Shown piece after piece: positions 6,957-14,527 of a DNA stretch of 20,144 nucleotides. Within the stretch, counting starts at the first letter, position 1, and the number at the start of each line of letters is the position of its first letter. The notes below the pieces were generated by a model. It was not told where the DNA came from, searched no databases, and was given only the letters and a program-made list of their open reading frames with translations. Origin of the DNA: Rhodocyclaceae bacterium UBA1310 (GTDB lineage Bacteria; Pseudomonadota; Gammaproteobacteria; Burkholderiales; Rhodocyclaceae). Made by a program: the position numbers and the translations under genes. Location of the stretch: contig DBTS01000066.1 of assembly GCA_002307175.1 (NCBI GenBank), positions 1 to 20,144 on the forward strand, written 5' to 3'.

Positions 6957-8288
6957 TCAAAGCATCCTGCTGCCACCCCACCAGCCGACCATTGCCAGCC
7001 ACAGCACAGCGATGGCATAGCCTTGCAGGCAATAGCGGACATTAGTTTTGGCGAGTTGGGACGCTGACAATCCGTAGCGGCCCTGCAGCGAGAGGTGTAC
7101 GGCAGACATGGGGCCGGCGGCGAGCCCGATGGCCCAGGCTTCGATGAAGCTCAGTGCGAGCAGGGTGGGCTCGGGGTGCAGTGGCAGGATGAGGGCCGAG
7201 GCCATGGTGATGGAGATCACGGTGTGGATGCCCACGGCGGCGAGCCCGATCATGGCGGCCAGCAGCATGGCAGCCTGGAGTACGCCGAAGTGGCTGAATG
7301 GCATGCCGATGGCGCCAGCCATGATGAGGGCACGCAAGCCGCTGGCAAAAGTGCCGGCGGCGAGAAAGAGCACAAGTTCACCGGCCATTCCGGGCAGGCG
7401 TGTCTGAGCATGATGGCTGATATGTTGTGCGGCGTTCAGGAGGCCGTGGCGCCAGAGCATGACGGCGGCCACCATGCCAAGGGCGCCCAGACTGACCACT
7501 GATAGCGCCGTCCAGCCCGGGGCGAGCCAGTGGCCGAAGCCGACCACCACGGCAAGCAGGCCCGGCACGCGCAGGGCGGAAAGGTGCATGGGATAGCCCA
7601 CGAAGCTCGCCCCGTGATCCGGGCTGGCACGCAGCACATCGCGCCCGGCGAGCCAGATCAGCACAACGGAGAGTGTCATGCCGATCAGGGCGAGCCTCAA
7701 GGCGCTGACGCCCGGCGCGTAAGTGAAGGCCACCGCAGTGGCGGCAAAGAAGGGCGACCAGAGTGCCGCTGTGAGATAGGTGCGCACGAGCAGCGCTGCC
7801 TGCTCCGGCGTGGGTTTGCCCTTGGGCCCGATGCGTTCGGCCATGATGAAGAGGGCGGACATGTTGATCACTGCCCCCAGCAGGTGCATGCCAATCCCCG
7901 TGCGCCACAGTGCCCGCCGCCCCTGCGGCAGTGCTTCTGTTTCCCCTTCGGGGGCGCCGATGAGCTGCAGGAAGCTCACAGCGGCGAGCATGCCGAGGAG
8001 TTCTGTGTTCTGCGTGAGCAAGGCTATCCATTGCGGATGCACTCCACGCGCCACGGTGATGGCATAGGCCACCGCCCCAATGATGGCCAGCAGAATCGCC
8101 TGCCGTTTCTGTGCAACAGCGAGTTTTGGCCATAGCAGCGCGCCACCGAGCCATGCCGCCACACCCGCCCACCATACCGGCGGCCCAAAGCCGGTGCCGG
8201 CCAGCGCGGCGAGCACTGCCATGGCAGTGATGAGATAGGTGGCAAAGAGATTGCGGTTGGGGAAATGGTTCGGATACTGCGGATTCAT
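6957..8288 (-). CDS. Polytopic inner-membrane protein, putative ion/organic-anion transporter
   Basis: A 443-residue protein with 11-13 predicted transmembrane segments. I use the ATG at 8288 (MNPQYPNHFPNRNLF) because the upstream open frame is arginine- and proline-rich and unlike a membrane protein; no strong Shine-Dalgarno is visible. Length and architecture (two hydrophobic halves split by a loop around TRLPGMAGEL, with glycine/proline-rich helix breaks) are like the ion-transporter (ArsB/DASS) superfamily. Helix-break sequences include GMHLLGAVINMSALFI in the first half, and GIHTVISITMASALILPL and GLAAGPMSAVHLSLQGRYG in the second. I cannot name the substrate. It is a single gene, convergent with 6211-6561. 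Membrane protein: certain. Transporter: probable. Family: tentative. Confidence 0.8.
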   Translation of the reverse strand: MNPQYPNHFPNRNLFATYLITAMAVLAALAGTGFGPPVWWAGVAAWLGGALLWPKLAVAQKRQAILLAIIGAVAYAITVARGVHPQWIALLTQNTELLGMLAAVSFLQLIGAPEGETEALPQGRRALWRTGIGMHLLGAVINMSALFIMAERIGPKGKPTPEQAALLVRTYLTAALWSPFFAATAVAFTYAPGVSALRLALIGMTLSVVLIWLAGRDVLRASPDHGASFVGYPMHLSALRVPGLLAVVVGFGHWLAPGWTALSVVSLGALGMVAAVMLWRHGLLNAAQHISHHAQTRLPGMAGELVLFLAAGTFASGLRALIMAGAIGMPFSHFGVLQAAMLLAAMIGLAAVGIHTVISITMASALILPLHPEPTLLALSFIEAWAIGLAAGPMSAVHLSLQGRYGLSASQLAKTNVRYCLQGYAIAVLWLAMVGWWGGSRML

Positions 8289-8515
8289 GGAATAGGCGGT
8301 GCAGCAGGGAAATGTTGTTCTGGTGAAGCGCTGATGCGGGAACCGACGTGCGGCCCGATGCGCCGGGTTGTCTCCTGAGGTGCAGCACGGCCATTGTGAC
8401 ATATCAGTTGCATGGAGGCCATGCAGGATTCCACGGATTGGCGCGTCCCATCCTGCTGATCAGGCATGGCAAGTGATAAGATAATCCATTGGAATGTCTG
8501 GCTGGAGTTCGAGGC

Positions 8516-9370
8516 ATGGCGAAGACCTGCGTTGTTGCAGAGGAGAATGGTGAGCGTGAATATGCTTTTGAAGGCGCGATCCCGTCCGCGCAAATGGATG
8601 TCCTGGCAAATGGCAGCTTGATCGACAGCCTGTGGTGGGGTAGAGGCCCACGGGTGACTCTGCAGGTGGCCAGACGCCTTGCTGCCTCGCGCGTGCGCGA
8701 TCTGACGCTATGGACAACGGTGAATCGCTACGCGCTGCGCCAGATCGTGCGGATGCCCGATCTGCAGGCGCTGACACTGCTCCGCCTGTCAGGCCCCGGA
8801 CGTTTAAAGGATTTTCGTCTGGCCGAGTCTCTGCGCAGTTTTTCCTGTAGCTATCTGGCTTCGGAGGATCTGCTTGAAGTCGCCACCTGTGCGTCGCTGG
8901 AAGAATTGCGGATCCAGAATGCAAGGCTGGACCGCACCTCGCTCGCCGCCATTCTGGCCCTGCCGCATCTGCGCCTGCTTGATCTGGAAAGCAGCTATCT
9001 CGATGATGCCATGGTCCGGCGCATCAGCCGCTCGACCACCATCACCTCGCTGGAGATTGGCAGTACACGGCTGACGCGCGAAGGGTTGAGGCATCTGGTC
9101 TGCATGCAGCAGCTGGAAGCTCTGGATATCTGGGCTAACCACCTGAATCTTGAGGATCTGCGCCTGTTGCCGGCACTGCGCAGGCTCGAATACCTTTCGT
9201 TGGGTGAATACGACGGCATTCATTCGCTCGATCCGGCAGGCGTGGTGGAGGTGCTGCTGGCAATGCCAGGTCTCAAACACGTCTGGCTCGATGGCGTGCG
9301 GCTGGATGCGGTGCAGAAGGCTCTGCTGGAGGGGCGGTTCGAGCGGTTCCGGCATACCGACGCAGACTGA
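8516..9370 (+). CDS. Leucine-rich repeat protein, cytoplasmic
   Basis: A 284-residue protein without a signal peptide. The ATG at 8516 is preceded by CTGGAG (core 8503-8506, spacing 9); a TTG at 8489 is possible but less likely. Residues about 60-270 contain around eight leucine-rich repeats of 22-25 residues, with strand segments such as VRDLTLWTT, LQALTLLRL, LEELRIQNARL, LRLLDLESSYL, ITSLEIGSTRL, LEALDIWANHL, LEYLSLGEY and LKHVWLDGV. Helical segments like RTSLAAILALPH lie between them, as in ribonuclease-inhibitor-like LRRs. This makes a curved binding surface; the ligand is unknown. It is the first gene of a four-gene co-directional cluster, and the next gene starts 23 bp after its stop. 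Confidence 0.85.
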   Translation: MAKTCVVAEENGEREYAFEGAIPSAQMDVLANGSLIDSLWWGRGPRVTLQVARRLAASRVRDLTLWTTVNRYALRQIVRMPDLQALTLLRLSGPGRLKDFRLAESLRSFSCSYLASEDLLEVATCASLEELRIQNARLDRTSLAAILALPHLRLLDLESSYLDDAMVRRISRSTTITSLEIGSTRLTREGLRHLVCMQQLEALDIWANHLNLEDLRLLPALRRLEYLSLGEYDGIHSLDPAGVVEVLLAMPGLKHVWLDGVRLDAVQKALLEGRFERFRHTDAD

Positions 9371-9393
9371 GCCGTTTTTTCTGGGAGCGGTGT

Positions 9394-9711
9394 ATGACCA
9401 CAGCAGCATTCAGGGTGGAGGGCGCAGGCATCTACGCACAGATCGTACGCGACAAGCTCCCTTTTGCTACGATAGAGGGCGATACAGTGATCGTCTGTTC
9501 CCGCTTGGGGGCTGATGAATCCCTTGGTACGCATATAGTCTGGCTGTGGGGACAACTGATGCACGGGCGTCGCGTACTCCGTGCGGCCGCTGCCGGAGGC
9601 GCCCGCCTTGTTTTTGAATGCGCCGTACCCAAAGGCCCGGTGAGTCTGCCTGCCAATGCGGCGGAACCGCTGCATCTGCTTGGTGCCGAGTTGCGGCTGT
9701 TGCTGCGCTGA
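9394..9711 (+). CDS. Small protein, possibly DUF4279-like
   Basis: A 105-residue protein. The ATG at 9394 has a good ribosome-binding site, GGGAG (9383-9387), 6 bases before the start. An N-terminal beta pattern (AAFRVEGAGIYAQIV) is followed by a helix (SLGTHIVWLWGQLMHGRRVL), a strand (ARLVFECAV) and a final LPANAAEPLHLLGAELRL. The strand-helix-strand order and the last helix-strand (leucines around 'LLGAELRL') recall DUF4279 proteins, which often end 'L..LG.eLd.d.Y'. The match is weak and shorter than usual. Spacing of 23 bp from the LRR gene suggests co-transcription. Function unknown. Confidence 0.65.
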   Translation: MTTAAFRVEGAGIYAQIVRDKLPFATIEGDTVIVCSRLGADESLGTHIVWLWGQLMHGRRVLRAAAAGGARLVFECAVPKGPVSLPANAAEPLHLLGAELRLLLR

Positions 9712-9836
9712 GACCGCAATCCCTGTTAGCTGTTATCTGGTGAAATTGCCATGCCTGTTTGTATTGCCGCCAGGTCGATGTCTGCCCGTTTTACAACGGT
9801 GCTGGTTTTTGCTCACCCGGCCAGCGCGGGGGGAAG

Positions 9837-10598
9837 ATGACGCAGCCCAATACCTGCCTCATGGAATGTTCGCTGACGCCGGAGTACGTGCTGGATGTGC
9901 TGCGAGACAATTACCGCCACCAGCAGGAATACGACCCGGAAACCTGGCCTGACATTGAACTGGGGTTTTCGACGCCTGTGGCACAGTGGCGCCTGGCTTG
10001 CGATCTGCTGTCGTGGCAGCCCTTGGGGCGGGCACTCGGTGAATGCTGGCGCTTCGAGGCGAGCCCTGCGGAATGGCGGGCAGTGCTGGAACCGGCGCGG
10101 GTACGTACGCTGTGGGATGTGTGCAGCTTCATTGCGGTGCGCGGGACCCGGCTGGATGTGGTGCCAAGCCGCCTGCTGGGTGCCTGTTGCGCAAGCGGAG
10201 GCATGTTCCTGGCGGTGCGTGAGCTGCTTGCCCAGGCGGGGGCCGATGTGGCACGCCTGCGGCCCTCCGATGCGATAGCGCCTTTTGTGGACCAGCATTA
10301 CGCGGTGTTTCTGGGGCCGGTTGCGGCGCTGGCGCCCGGGAAATTGCCGACGGTGGTGGTGCATAGCCAGCGCGAAACCAAGCTGCAGCTTCTCTTTGTG
10401 GCAGGTCTGATCGTCGCGGCTGTCTGTGATCATTTTGATCAGCAGCGCCTGGCCATGGGTTTTCTGGCGGCTGGCTTCATCTGCATAGCGATCACTTGGG
10501 CAGTTCATTGCAGCCACATTGAATTCCCCGGTATTGTCACATTCCGAGATCTCGTGGAATGCCTGCTGGCGGATACCGCCGGGCAGAAAAACGAATAG
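9837..10598 (+). CDS. Hypothetical protein with C-terminal two-helix membrane hairpin
   Basis: A 253-residue protein. The ATG at 9837 follows the G-run GGGGGGAAG (9828-9836), an unusually close but adequate ribosome-binding site; ATG 9861 would shorten it by 8 residues. The N-terminal ~110 residues are soluble: LTPEYVLDVLRDNY, then VAQWRLACDLLSWQPLGRAL, then SPAEWRAVLEPARVRTLWDVC. I recall the pattern 'WRA.LEPA..RTL.DVC' from uncharacterised bacterial proteins, so this is probably a conserved domain of unknown function. Residues about 184-199 (LQLLFVAGLIVAAVC) and 207-225 (LAMGFLAAGFICIAITWAV) are hydrophobic, separated by DHFDQQR, giving a membrane hairpin, with a 25-residue tail. It is the third gene of the LRR cluster, 125 bp after the previous one. 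Confidence 0.75.
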   Translation: MTQPNTCLMECSLTPEYVLDVLRDNYRHQQEYDPETWPDIELGFSTPVAQWRLACDLLSWQPLGRALGECWRFEASPAEWRAVLEPARVRTLWDVCSFIAVRGTRLDVVPSRLLGACCASGGMFLAVRELLAQAGADVARLRPSDAIAPFVDQHYAVFLGPVAALAPGKLPTVVVHSQRETKLQLLFVAGLIVAAVCDHFDQQRLAMGFLAAGFICIAITWAVHCSHIEFPGIVTFRDLVECLLADTAGQKNE

Positions 10599-10687
10599 GC
10601 CCGCGCAGACCAGCCTGGAATACCGGCTTCGGCAGCAGAATTTCTGGTCGTGGCGGAGGAGCTATTGCGGCTGCTTGGGAGGCGCGT

Positions 10688-11350
10688 GTGAAGGTACCGA
10701 GCGTAATCCTGGACGTACTGTGTGTCGATGGTTATCGCAATGTGGATACCGTGTGGTTCGATCTGCGGGATTATCTGACCACTTCTGCCGAAGGGTGGGT
10801 GAATGTTGCGTGGCTCAACCGGCAGGGGGGCTTCATCTTTCCCCTCGAAATCGCCCAGGGCCTGCGTTGGGAATTTCACTTCCGGCTGAAGGCGTTCAAA
10901 GGCTGGTCTGTACTTTCTCTGCGCGTCTTTCACGAAGGCCAGGGGGTGTCTGGGCCCGCACTGTCTCCGCTGGAGCAGCAGCTCGTGGAAAAGCTTTTCG
11001 ATGCGCAGGAAGTCGGGCATGTCTCCTGGGTGACCACGCGGCAGCATCGCGTTCTCTTTCTCAAGCGGAGTACAGAAATCTTCACGACCCGCGCGCGCAT
11101 CCTGGATTGGTACATCATCCGCACACTCGAACACCAGCATGGCGGGCTCGAATCCCCGCAGAGCCCGCTGCCGATGGCCAGTGAAGTGCTCGGTGCCCTC
11201 ACCAGCCTGCGCAAGGTGTTTGATGCAGATGAAACGATAGAGTTTGATGCCGAGCATGAAGAGACCACGTTCTTCAACGTCGGCACACGGATCATCGAGA
11301 CCCTCGGCGAAGAAGAGGCGCATGCCGTGCACCAGTTGCTAAAGGGGTAA
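10688..11350 (+). CDS. Hypothetical protein, unrecognised family
   Basis: A 220-residue soluble protein. I choose the GTG at 10688 because a near-perfect Shine-Dalgarno GGGAGG (10677-10682) precedes it by 5 bases; the longer open frame from 10559 begins inside the upstream gene and is arginine/glycine-rich. No signal peptide or membrane segment is seen. The N-terminal half looks like alternating strands (ILDVLCVDGYRNVDTVWFDL, WVNVAWLNRQGGFIFPL, WEFHFRLKAFKGWSVLSLRV). The C-terminal half is more helical (PLEQQLVEKLFDAQEV, TRARILDWYIIRTLEHQ, MASEVLGALTSLRKVF) and acidic (DADETIEFDAEHEET). It is the last gene of the LRR cluster, 89 bp after the third. Function unknown. Confidence 0.75.
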   Translation: MKVPSVILDVLCVDGYRNVDTVWFDLRDYLTTSAEGWVNVAWLNRQGGFIFPLEIAQGLRWEFHFRLKAFKGWSVLSLRVFHEGQGVSGPALSPLEQQLVEKLFDAQEVGHVSWVTTRQHRVLFLKRSTEIFTTRARILDWYIIRTLEHQHGGLESPQSPLPMASEVLGALTSLRKVFDADETIEFDAEHEETTFFNVGTRIIETLGEEEAHAVHQLLKG

Positions 11351-11420
11351 GCCTGGCGCCTGCGGCGCGATATACCGCCGATGCGTGTATGAGCGCTTTG
11401 CGCGAAGATGCACGCTACGG

Positions 11421-11457
11421 CGCGGCAAAGTGTTGGGAGACACCTTCGGCTTTTCCC
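11421..11457 (-). repeat. GGGAAAGCCG...GTCTCCCAAC dispersed repeat, copy B (inverted)
   Basis: The reverse complement begins GGGAAAAGCCGAAGGTGTCT and continues CCCAACACTTTGCCGCG. It matches 6784-6820 with one inserted A and a few substitutions, 4.6 kb away in opposite orientation. Confidence 0.6.
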
Positions 11458-11465
11458 GCCCACGA

Positions 11466-11497
11466 AAACCGGTTTGGTATGCCAATGGTGTAGGGTG
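11466..11497 (+). repeat. AAACCGGTTT...GCCAATG dispersed repeat, copy B
   Basis: AAACCGGTTTGGTATGCCAA and the following TGGTGTAGGGTG align with 6627-6657. Here it lies 8 bp from the GTCTCCCAAC repeat, whereas in copy A the two are 126 bp apart, so the two elements are separately mobile or rearranged. Confidence 0.55.
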
Positions 11498-11709
11498 TCA
11501 ATGAGCTATAGCGAATTGCACCGAACGCGCATTCCTCACGATGGCATGGTGATGAGGCTTCGGTAGCCGTGGAAGGTGTAATTCGCCCTCGCTCATTGCT
11601 CGCATCCCAACCCGAGAATTTTGGCTACGTATGCCAATCGAAAATATTGAGTGCCGGCTTGCAGCGCGTGATCGTCAGCCCACTCGGCAACAAGATTGCG
11701 TGCTTATCG

Positions 11710-12474
11710 CTATTTCAGGTATTTCTGGAAAATTCGGTCGAGTTCGCCAGAGGCTGAGAGTTTTTTGAGTGCGGCCTGCAGGCGGGCATGTAATGCCGGG
11801 TCGGCATCTTTGGCCATGGCCACATAGTTGTCTGCGGCGGGGAAATGGATGGAGAGCGGTTTTACCAGGACGCCGATTCCCAGGCTGTTGATGACGGGCA
11901 GGGTGTTTAGATCGCTGCCAAAGTAAAAGCGGCCGCGCCCAAGCATGAGCTTGCGCAAATTTTTTTCGGTGTCAGTGCCGCCACGATCCACATTGAGATC
12001 CGGAAAGCTTTGCAGGTACTCATCCTGCACCGAGCCGAAATTCACAAGAATGGTGTTGTTATCCCTGAGACGGCGGATTTCGTTCATGCTGTGATAGTTG
12101 GCTTCATCTTCCTTGCGCACAAACAGGTAGGGGTGCGCAGAGAAGACTGGCGGCGTGAGCCAGGTAAGGTTGGCCTCACGCTCAGGCGTGCGGCCGATAC
12201 CCACGAACACATCAATTTCGTGGGTCTCCAGCATCCGCAGAATGCGTACGGTACTGGCCCGCACATCCAGCCCGGTGAATCGGAGTCCGGGATCTGCTTT
12301 CTCGATGGCATGGATCACTTCGATACAGATGCCGGGGCGGGTAGGGTCTGCTGTGTTGTACTTGGCCGGAAAGCCTTCCTGGTAAACCGTTCTTACGATA
12401 ACGGGGGATGCTGCCTGCGCCATTGTCATGAAAATGGTCAGCAACACAAAGAAACAGATTCTGGCGTGTATCAA
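11710..12474 (-). CDS. Periplasmic solute-binding protein, family 3 (amino-acid type), without ABC partners
   Basis: A 254-residue periplasmic protein. The start is a TTG at 12474: GGAG (plus positions 12482-12485) sits 7 bases upstream, and the frame opens directly into a signal peptide (MIHARICFFVLLTIFMTMAQA, cleavage near residue 21). An ATG at 12478 is out of frame. SBP_bac_3 features: PVIVRTVYQEGFPAKY at the mature N-terminus, GICIEVIHAIEKA (the usual G-x-x-x-D/E-V-x-x-x-I helix), LRMLETHEIDVFVGIGRTPER (the 'l..G..D...g...T.eR' motif), LTPPVFS, and the C-terminal helix LQAALKKLSASGELDRIFQKYL. The ligand is probably a polar amino acid or small organic molecule. No ABC permease or ATPase neighbours exist, so it may act with a distant transporter or in sensing. 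Confidence 0.9.
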   Translation of the reverse strand: MIHARICFFVLLTIFMTMAQAASPVIVRTVYQEGFPAKYNTADPTRPGICIEVIHAIEKADPGLRFTGLDVRASTVRILRMLETHEIDVFVGIGRTPEREANLTWLTPPVFSAHPYLFVRKEDEANYHSMNEIRRLRDNNTILVNFGSVQDEYLQSFPDLNVDRGGTDTEKNLRKLMLGRGRFYFGSDLNTLPVINSLGIGVLVKPLSIHFPAADNYVAMAKDADPALHARLQAALKKLSASGELDRIFQKYLK

Positions 12475-12839
12475 TCATCGTCTCCAAAAACCACAGCTTC
12501 CTGCGCCTGCCACTACTGCGTAGCTGTGAGACGATTACGGCATGCATGGGTGAAGATAAACCTTACAACACAATAGTTTGCACGATTTTTGATTTGCCGT
12601 GGTGGACGATCAGCTGGTTATGCTGTACGTGTTTTAAAGAAAATTTCAAAGACGTACTGGCGACGCCATGTAAATCGCTTTACTGAAAATTATTTATCAG
12701 CCTTCTATGTGGTCGGAAGTTGTACTGCGCAAGAATGGATGACGGTATAAGAAGCAACATTGCAGAGGTAAAAAAGGCGGAATGGAATATCCCGCCGTAA
12801 GCTAATCAGGCATTGTTGGTGCCGGGTGGAACAGAAGGC
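12475..12839. other. AT-rich intergenic region between two minus-strand genes
   Basis: It contains the terminator of the 12840 gene (12770-12796) and presumably the promoter of the 11710-12474 gene. No clear -35/-10 pair could be assigned. The stretch 12544-12760 is more AT-rich than the flanking genes. Confidence 0.5.
12770..12796 (-). terminator. Rho-independent terminator of the SRPBCC gene
   Basis: Read on the minus strand: GGCGGGA-TATTCCA-TTCCGCC (7 pairs including one G-T) followed by TTTTTT. It lies 43 bp past the stop of the 12840-13358 gene. Confidence 0.8.
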
Positions 12840-13358
12840 TTATTTCTTTGCCTTGCGGGCTGCTTCCACCAGCCCGTCGAGCCATTGCTGGTGCCCGTTG
12901 ATCATGGGGTTGGGCTGCGTTTTTGCCAGTGTCCGGGCGGGTTTGCCCTTCTGGGATTCCTGGGTGAGGATGCGTACACGGCCACCAGAGAGGTCTTCCA
13001 GCAGCCAGGCGTGGATCACATCCAGGCGTGAATCAGTGCCAAGTTCGCCATCCCAGCCGTGCCAGGCCAGGCGTGCCGGCGCACCTGCGCTAGGCGCCAC
13101 ACATTCGGTCACCAGGGATTCCACCGGAAAGCCGAAGGTGCGGAAGAAGAAGCGGTCGCCCTGGGCCAGTATGGGGCCCTTGCCATCGTGGAAACTGACA
13201 TCGGAAGAATTGGCGTAGTACGTGGGCCATATGGCCGGAGTGGCGAGAAGTGGCCAGACATCGGCCACACCAAGGCCGGCAACAATCACTTCATTGGAAA
13301 CATAGTTGTCGGTGGTGCCGGGCAGGTAGTCTTCGGGCCAGAAAATTTCGTTCAGCAT
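12840..13358 (-). CDS. SRPBCC/START-like superfamily protein
   Basis: A 172-residue protein with no signal peptide. The ATG at 13358 has AAGGA about 9 bases upstream. The order of elements fits the SRPBCC (polyketide-cyclase/START) hydrophobic-pocket fold: an early strand VSNEVIVAG, the helices ADVWPLLATPAIWPTYYAN, strands around GPILAQGDRFFFRTFGFPVES, LVTECVAPS, ARLAWHGWDGE, DVIHAWLLEDLSGGRVRILTQESQKG, and a long C-terminal helix NGHQQWLDGLVEAARKAKK. Family members bind lipids or small hydrophobic ligands or act on polyketides; the substrate here is unknown. It is a single gene with its own terminator. A dyad GATGCG-TAACG-CGCATC (13408-13424) lies about 50 bp upstream of the start. Confidence 0.8.
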   Translation of the reverse strand: MLNEIFWPEDYLPGTTDNYVSNEVIVAGLGVADVWPLLATPAIWPTYYANSSDVSFHDGKGPILAQGDRFFFRTFGFPVESLVTECVAPSAGAPARLAWHGWDGELGTDSRLDVIHAWLLEDLSGGRVRILTQESQKGKPARTLAKTQPNPMINGHQQWLDGLVEAARKAKK

Positions 13359-13782
13359 GATGGGTGTCCTTCAATGGGGCTCTGCGAGCCGACAGTGGAA
13401 TTGCAGCGATGCGTAACGCGCATCACAGTCAGGACATCATGACGAGACTCTAGAAATAAGGATAGACGGGATGTATTATTGGAGCCATCTTAAAATCTGA
13501 TAACAGAATTTCTGGCGGAAGAAGGGAATCTCAGATTCTTCCCGGCGAAACAGATGGTCAGAGCATGGGCGCCACGGCAAGCCATTTATGGCGGTGATAT
13601 CTCGGCGCGGGCGGCAATGCACAGATTGCAAGTAGTATTGGCGCACTTTTCCAGACGATGCTGAAGATCTTCACCTGAAGGCTTTGAGTTTGACGAACAC
13701 TGATAGCACCCAGACCGATGAGGGATTTGGCTGAGCCATGTGCATTAGCTTGCCGTTTCAGTTCTCGGTCTTGGTTTTCGTC
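13359..13782. other. Intergenic region upstream of the SRPBCC gene
   Basis: There is no gene in 424 bp. Seen: the dyad GATGCG-TAACG-CGCATC (13408-13424), a possible operator, and an imperfect hairpin around 13524-13543 (GGGAATCT against AGATTCTTCCC, with a TT bulge). No MqsR-type toxin frame is present on either strand. Confidence 0.5.
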
Positions 13783-14190
13783 TTAATTCCCGTATGCCGG
13801 CTGTAGTTCGCTGAGCAGTTCAGGATGGCCGTCGAGTAGCTTGAGCAGCTTCACGAGGGCCAATGGCGGTTTTGTTTTTCCGGTTTCGTAGCGGGAAAAG
13901 GCATTCACACCACCACCGAATATTTCGGCGGCCTGTTTTTGATCGAGCCCGAGCTTGCGGCGCACACGGATGATGAATACCGGGTCCACGAAAGAGGCGT
14001 TGACCTGGCGCTGGAACTGCGTAACCCAGTCGTTGTAGCGATCTCCCTGCTCACGATCTAGCACCACGCGGCCACAGGCGTGGCAGAAGCCACCGGTAAC
14101 GGTCGGAACAGTGGTGGTTTCACCCTTGTAGGTGTAAGTCATGTCGCGGGTGTCGTGGTGCAGTTCAGCACCACAGGTGGGGCACTTCAT
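13783..14190 (-). CDS. mqsA: MqsA-type antitoxin/transcriptional regulator, solitary
   Basis: A 135-residue protein, close to the 131 residues of E. coli MqsA. The ATG at 14190 has AGGAG 7 bases upstream. The N-terminal zinc-binding domain has C3/C6 (MKCPTC) and C36/C39 (CHAC). The C-terminal helix-turn-helix carries the near-invariant EIFGGGVNAFSRYETGK (residues 89-105), in which N96 and R100 correspond to the DNA-contacting N97 and R101 of E. coli MqsA. In the known system mqsR (toxin) lies directly upstream in the same operon; here the 300 bp upstream has no toxin-sized minus-strand frame and nothing fits downstream. So this is a solitary copy, probably acting as a stand-alone regulator or as the remains of a toxin-antitoxin pair. 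Confidence 0.93.
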   Translation of the reverse strand: MKCPTCGAELHHDTRDMTYTYKGETTTVPTVTGGFCHACGRVVLDREQGDRYNDWVTQFQRQVNASFVDPVFIIRVRRKLGLDQKQAAEIFGGGVNAFSRYETGKTKPPLALVKLLKLLDGHPELLSELQPAYGN

Positions 14191-14527
14191 CTTGACTCCT
14201 GTCGGCTCAGCGCCCGCTACTGTGCGGGGTCGCCAGAACGCTTATGCTCGTAGAAAAAACAAAACAGTATCCCCGTGTGCAAGCTCCCGGATAATCCAAT
14301 ATTCATTTCCATGATCATCCGGCGAGATGCAGTTCAAGGGATAATGCCCGAAAGGTATTGATACCACCAGACAAGCCGATTTGGCAAGTTGGTTATTGTT
14401 TTTAACCAGTCAGACTTGCGTTGGCTCAGAAGCTCTCGAAAATTTATGCCCAATTAGAATAATTTACGCAGCTTCGCCGCGCCGCTTAAGCTTGATGCAT
14501 GAGGAACATTCAGGCCCCGGAGGATGC
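14191..14527. other. Intergenic region between mqsA and the frameshifted gene
   Basis: No gene. Two inverted repeats are visible: GGTAT-TG-ATACC (14354-14365) and TGGTTA-TTGTTTT-TAACCA (14390-14408). Neither matches the AACCT...AGGTT palindrome bound by E. coli MqsA. Confidence 0.5.

Larger units (their letters stand above)
11351..11709. other. Intergenic region with inverted and direct dispersed repeats
   Basis: There is no supported gene in 359 bp between the end of the LRR cluster and the convergent solute-binding gene. It carries copy B of the GTCTCCCAAC repeat (inverted, 11421-11457) and copy B of the AAACCGGTTT repeat (11466-11497). No terminator with a T-tract was found. Confidence 0.6.
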
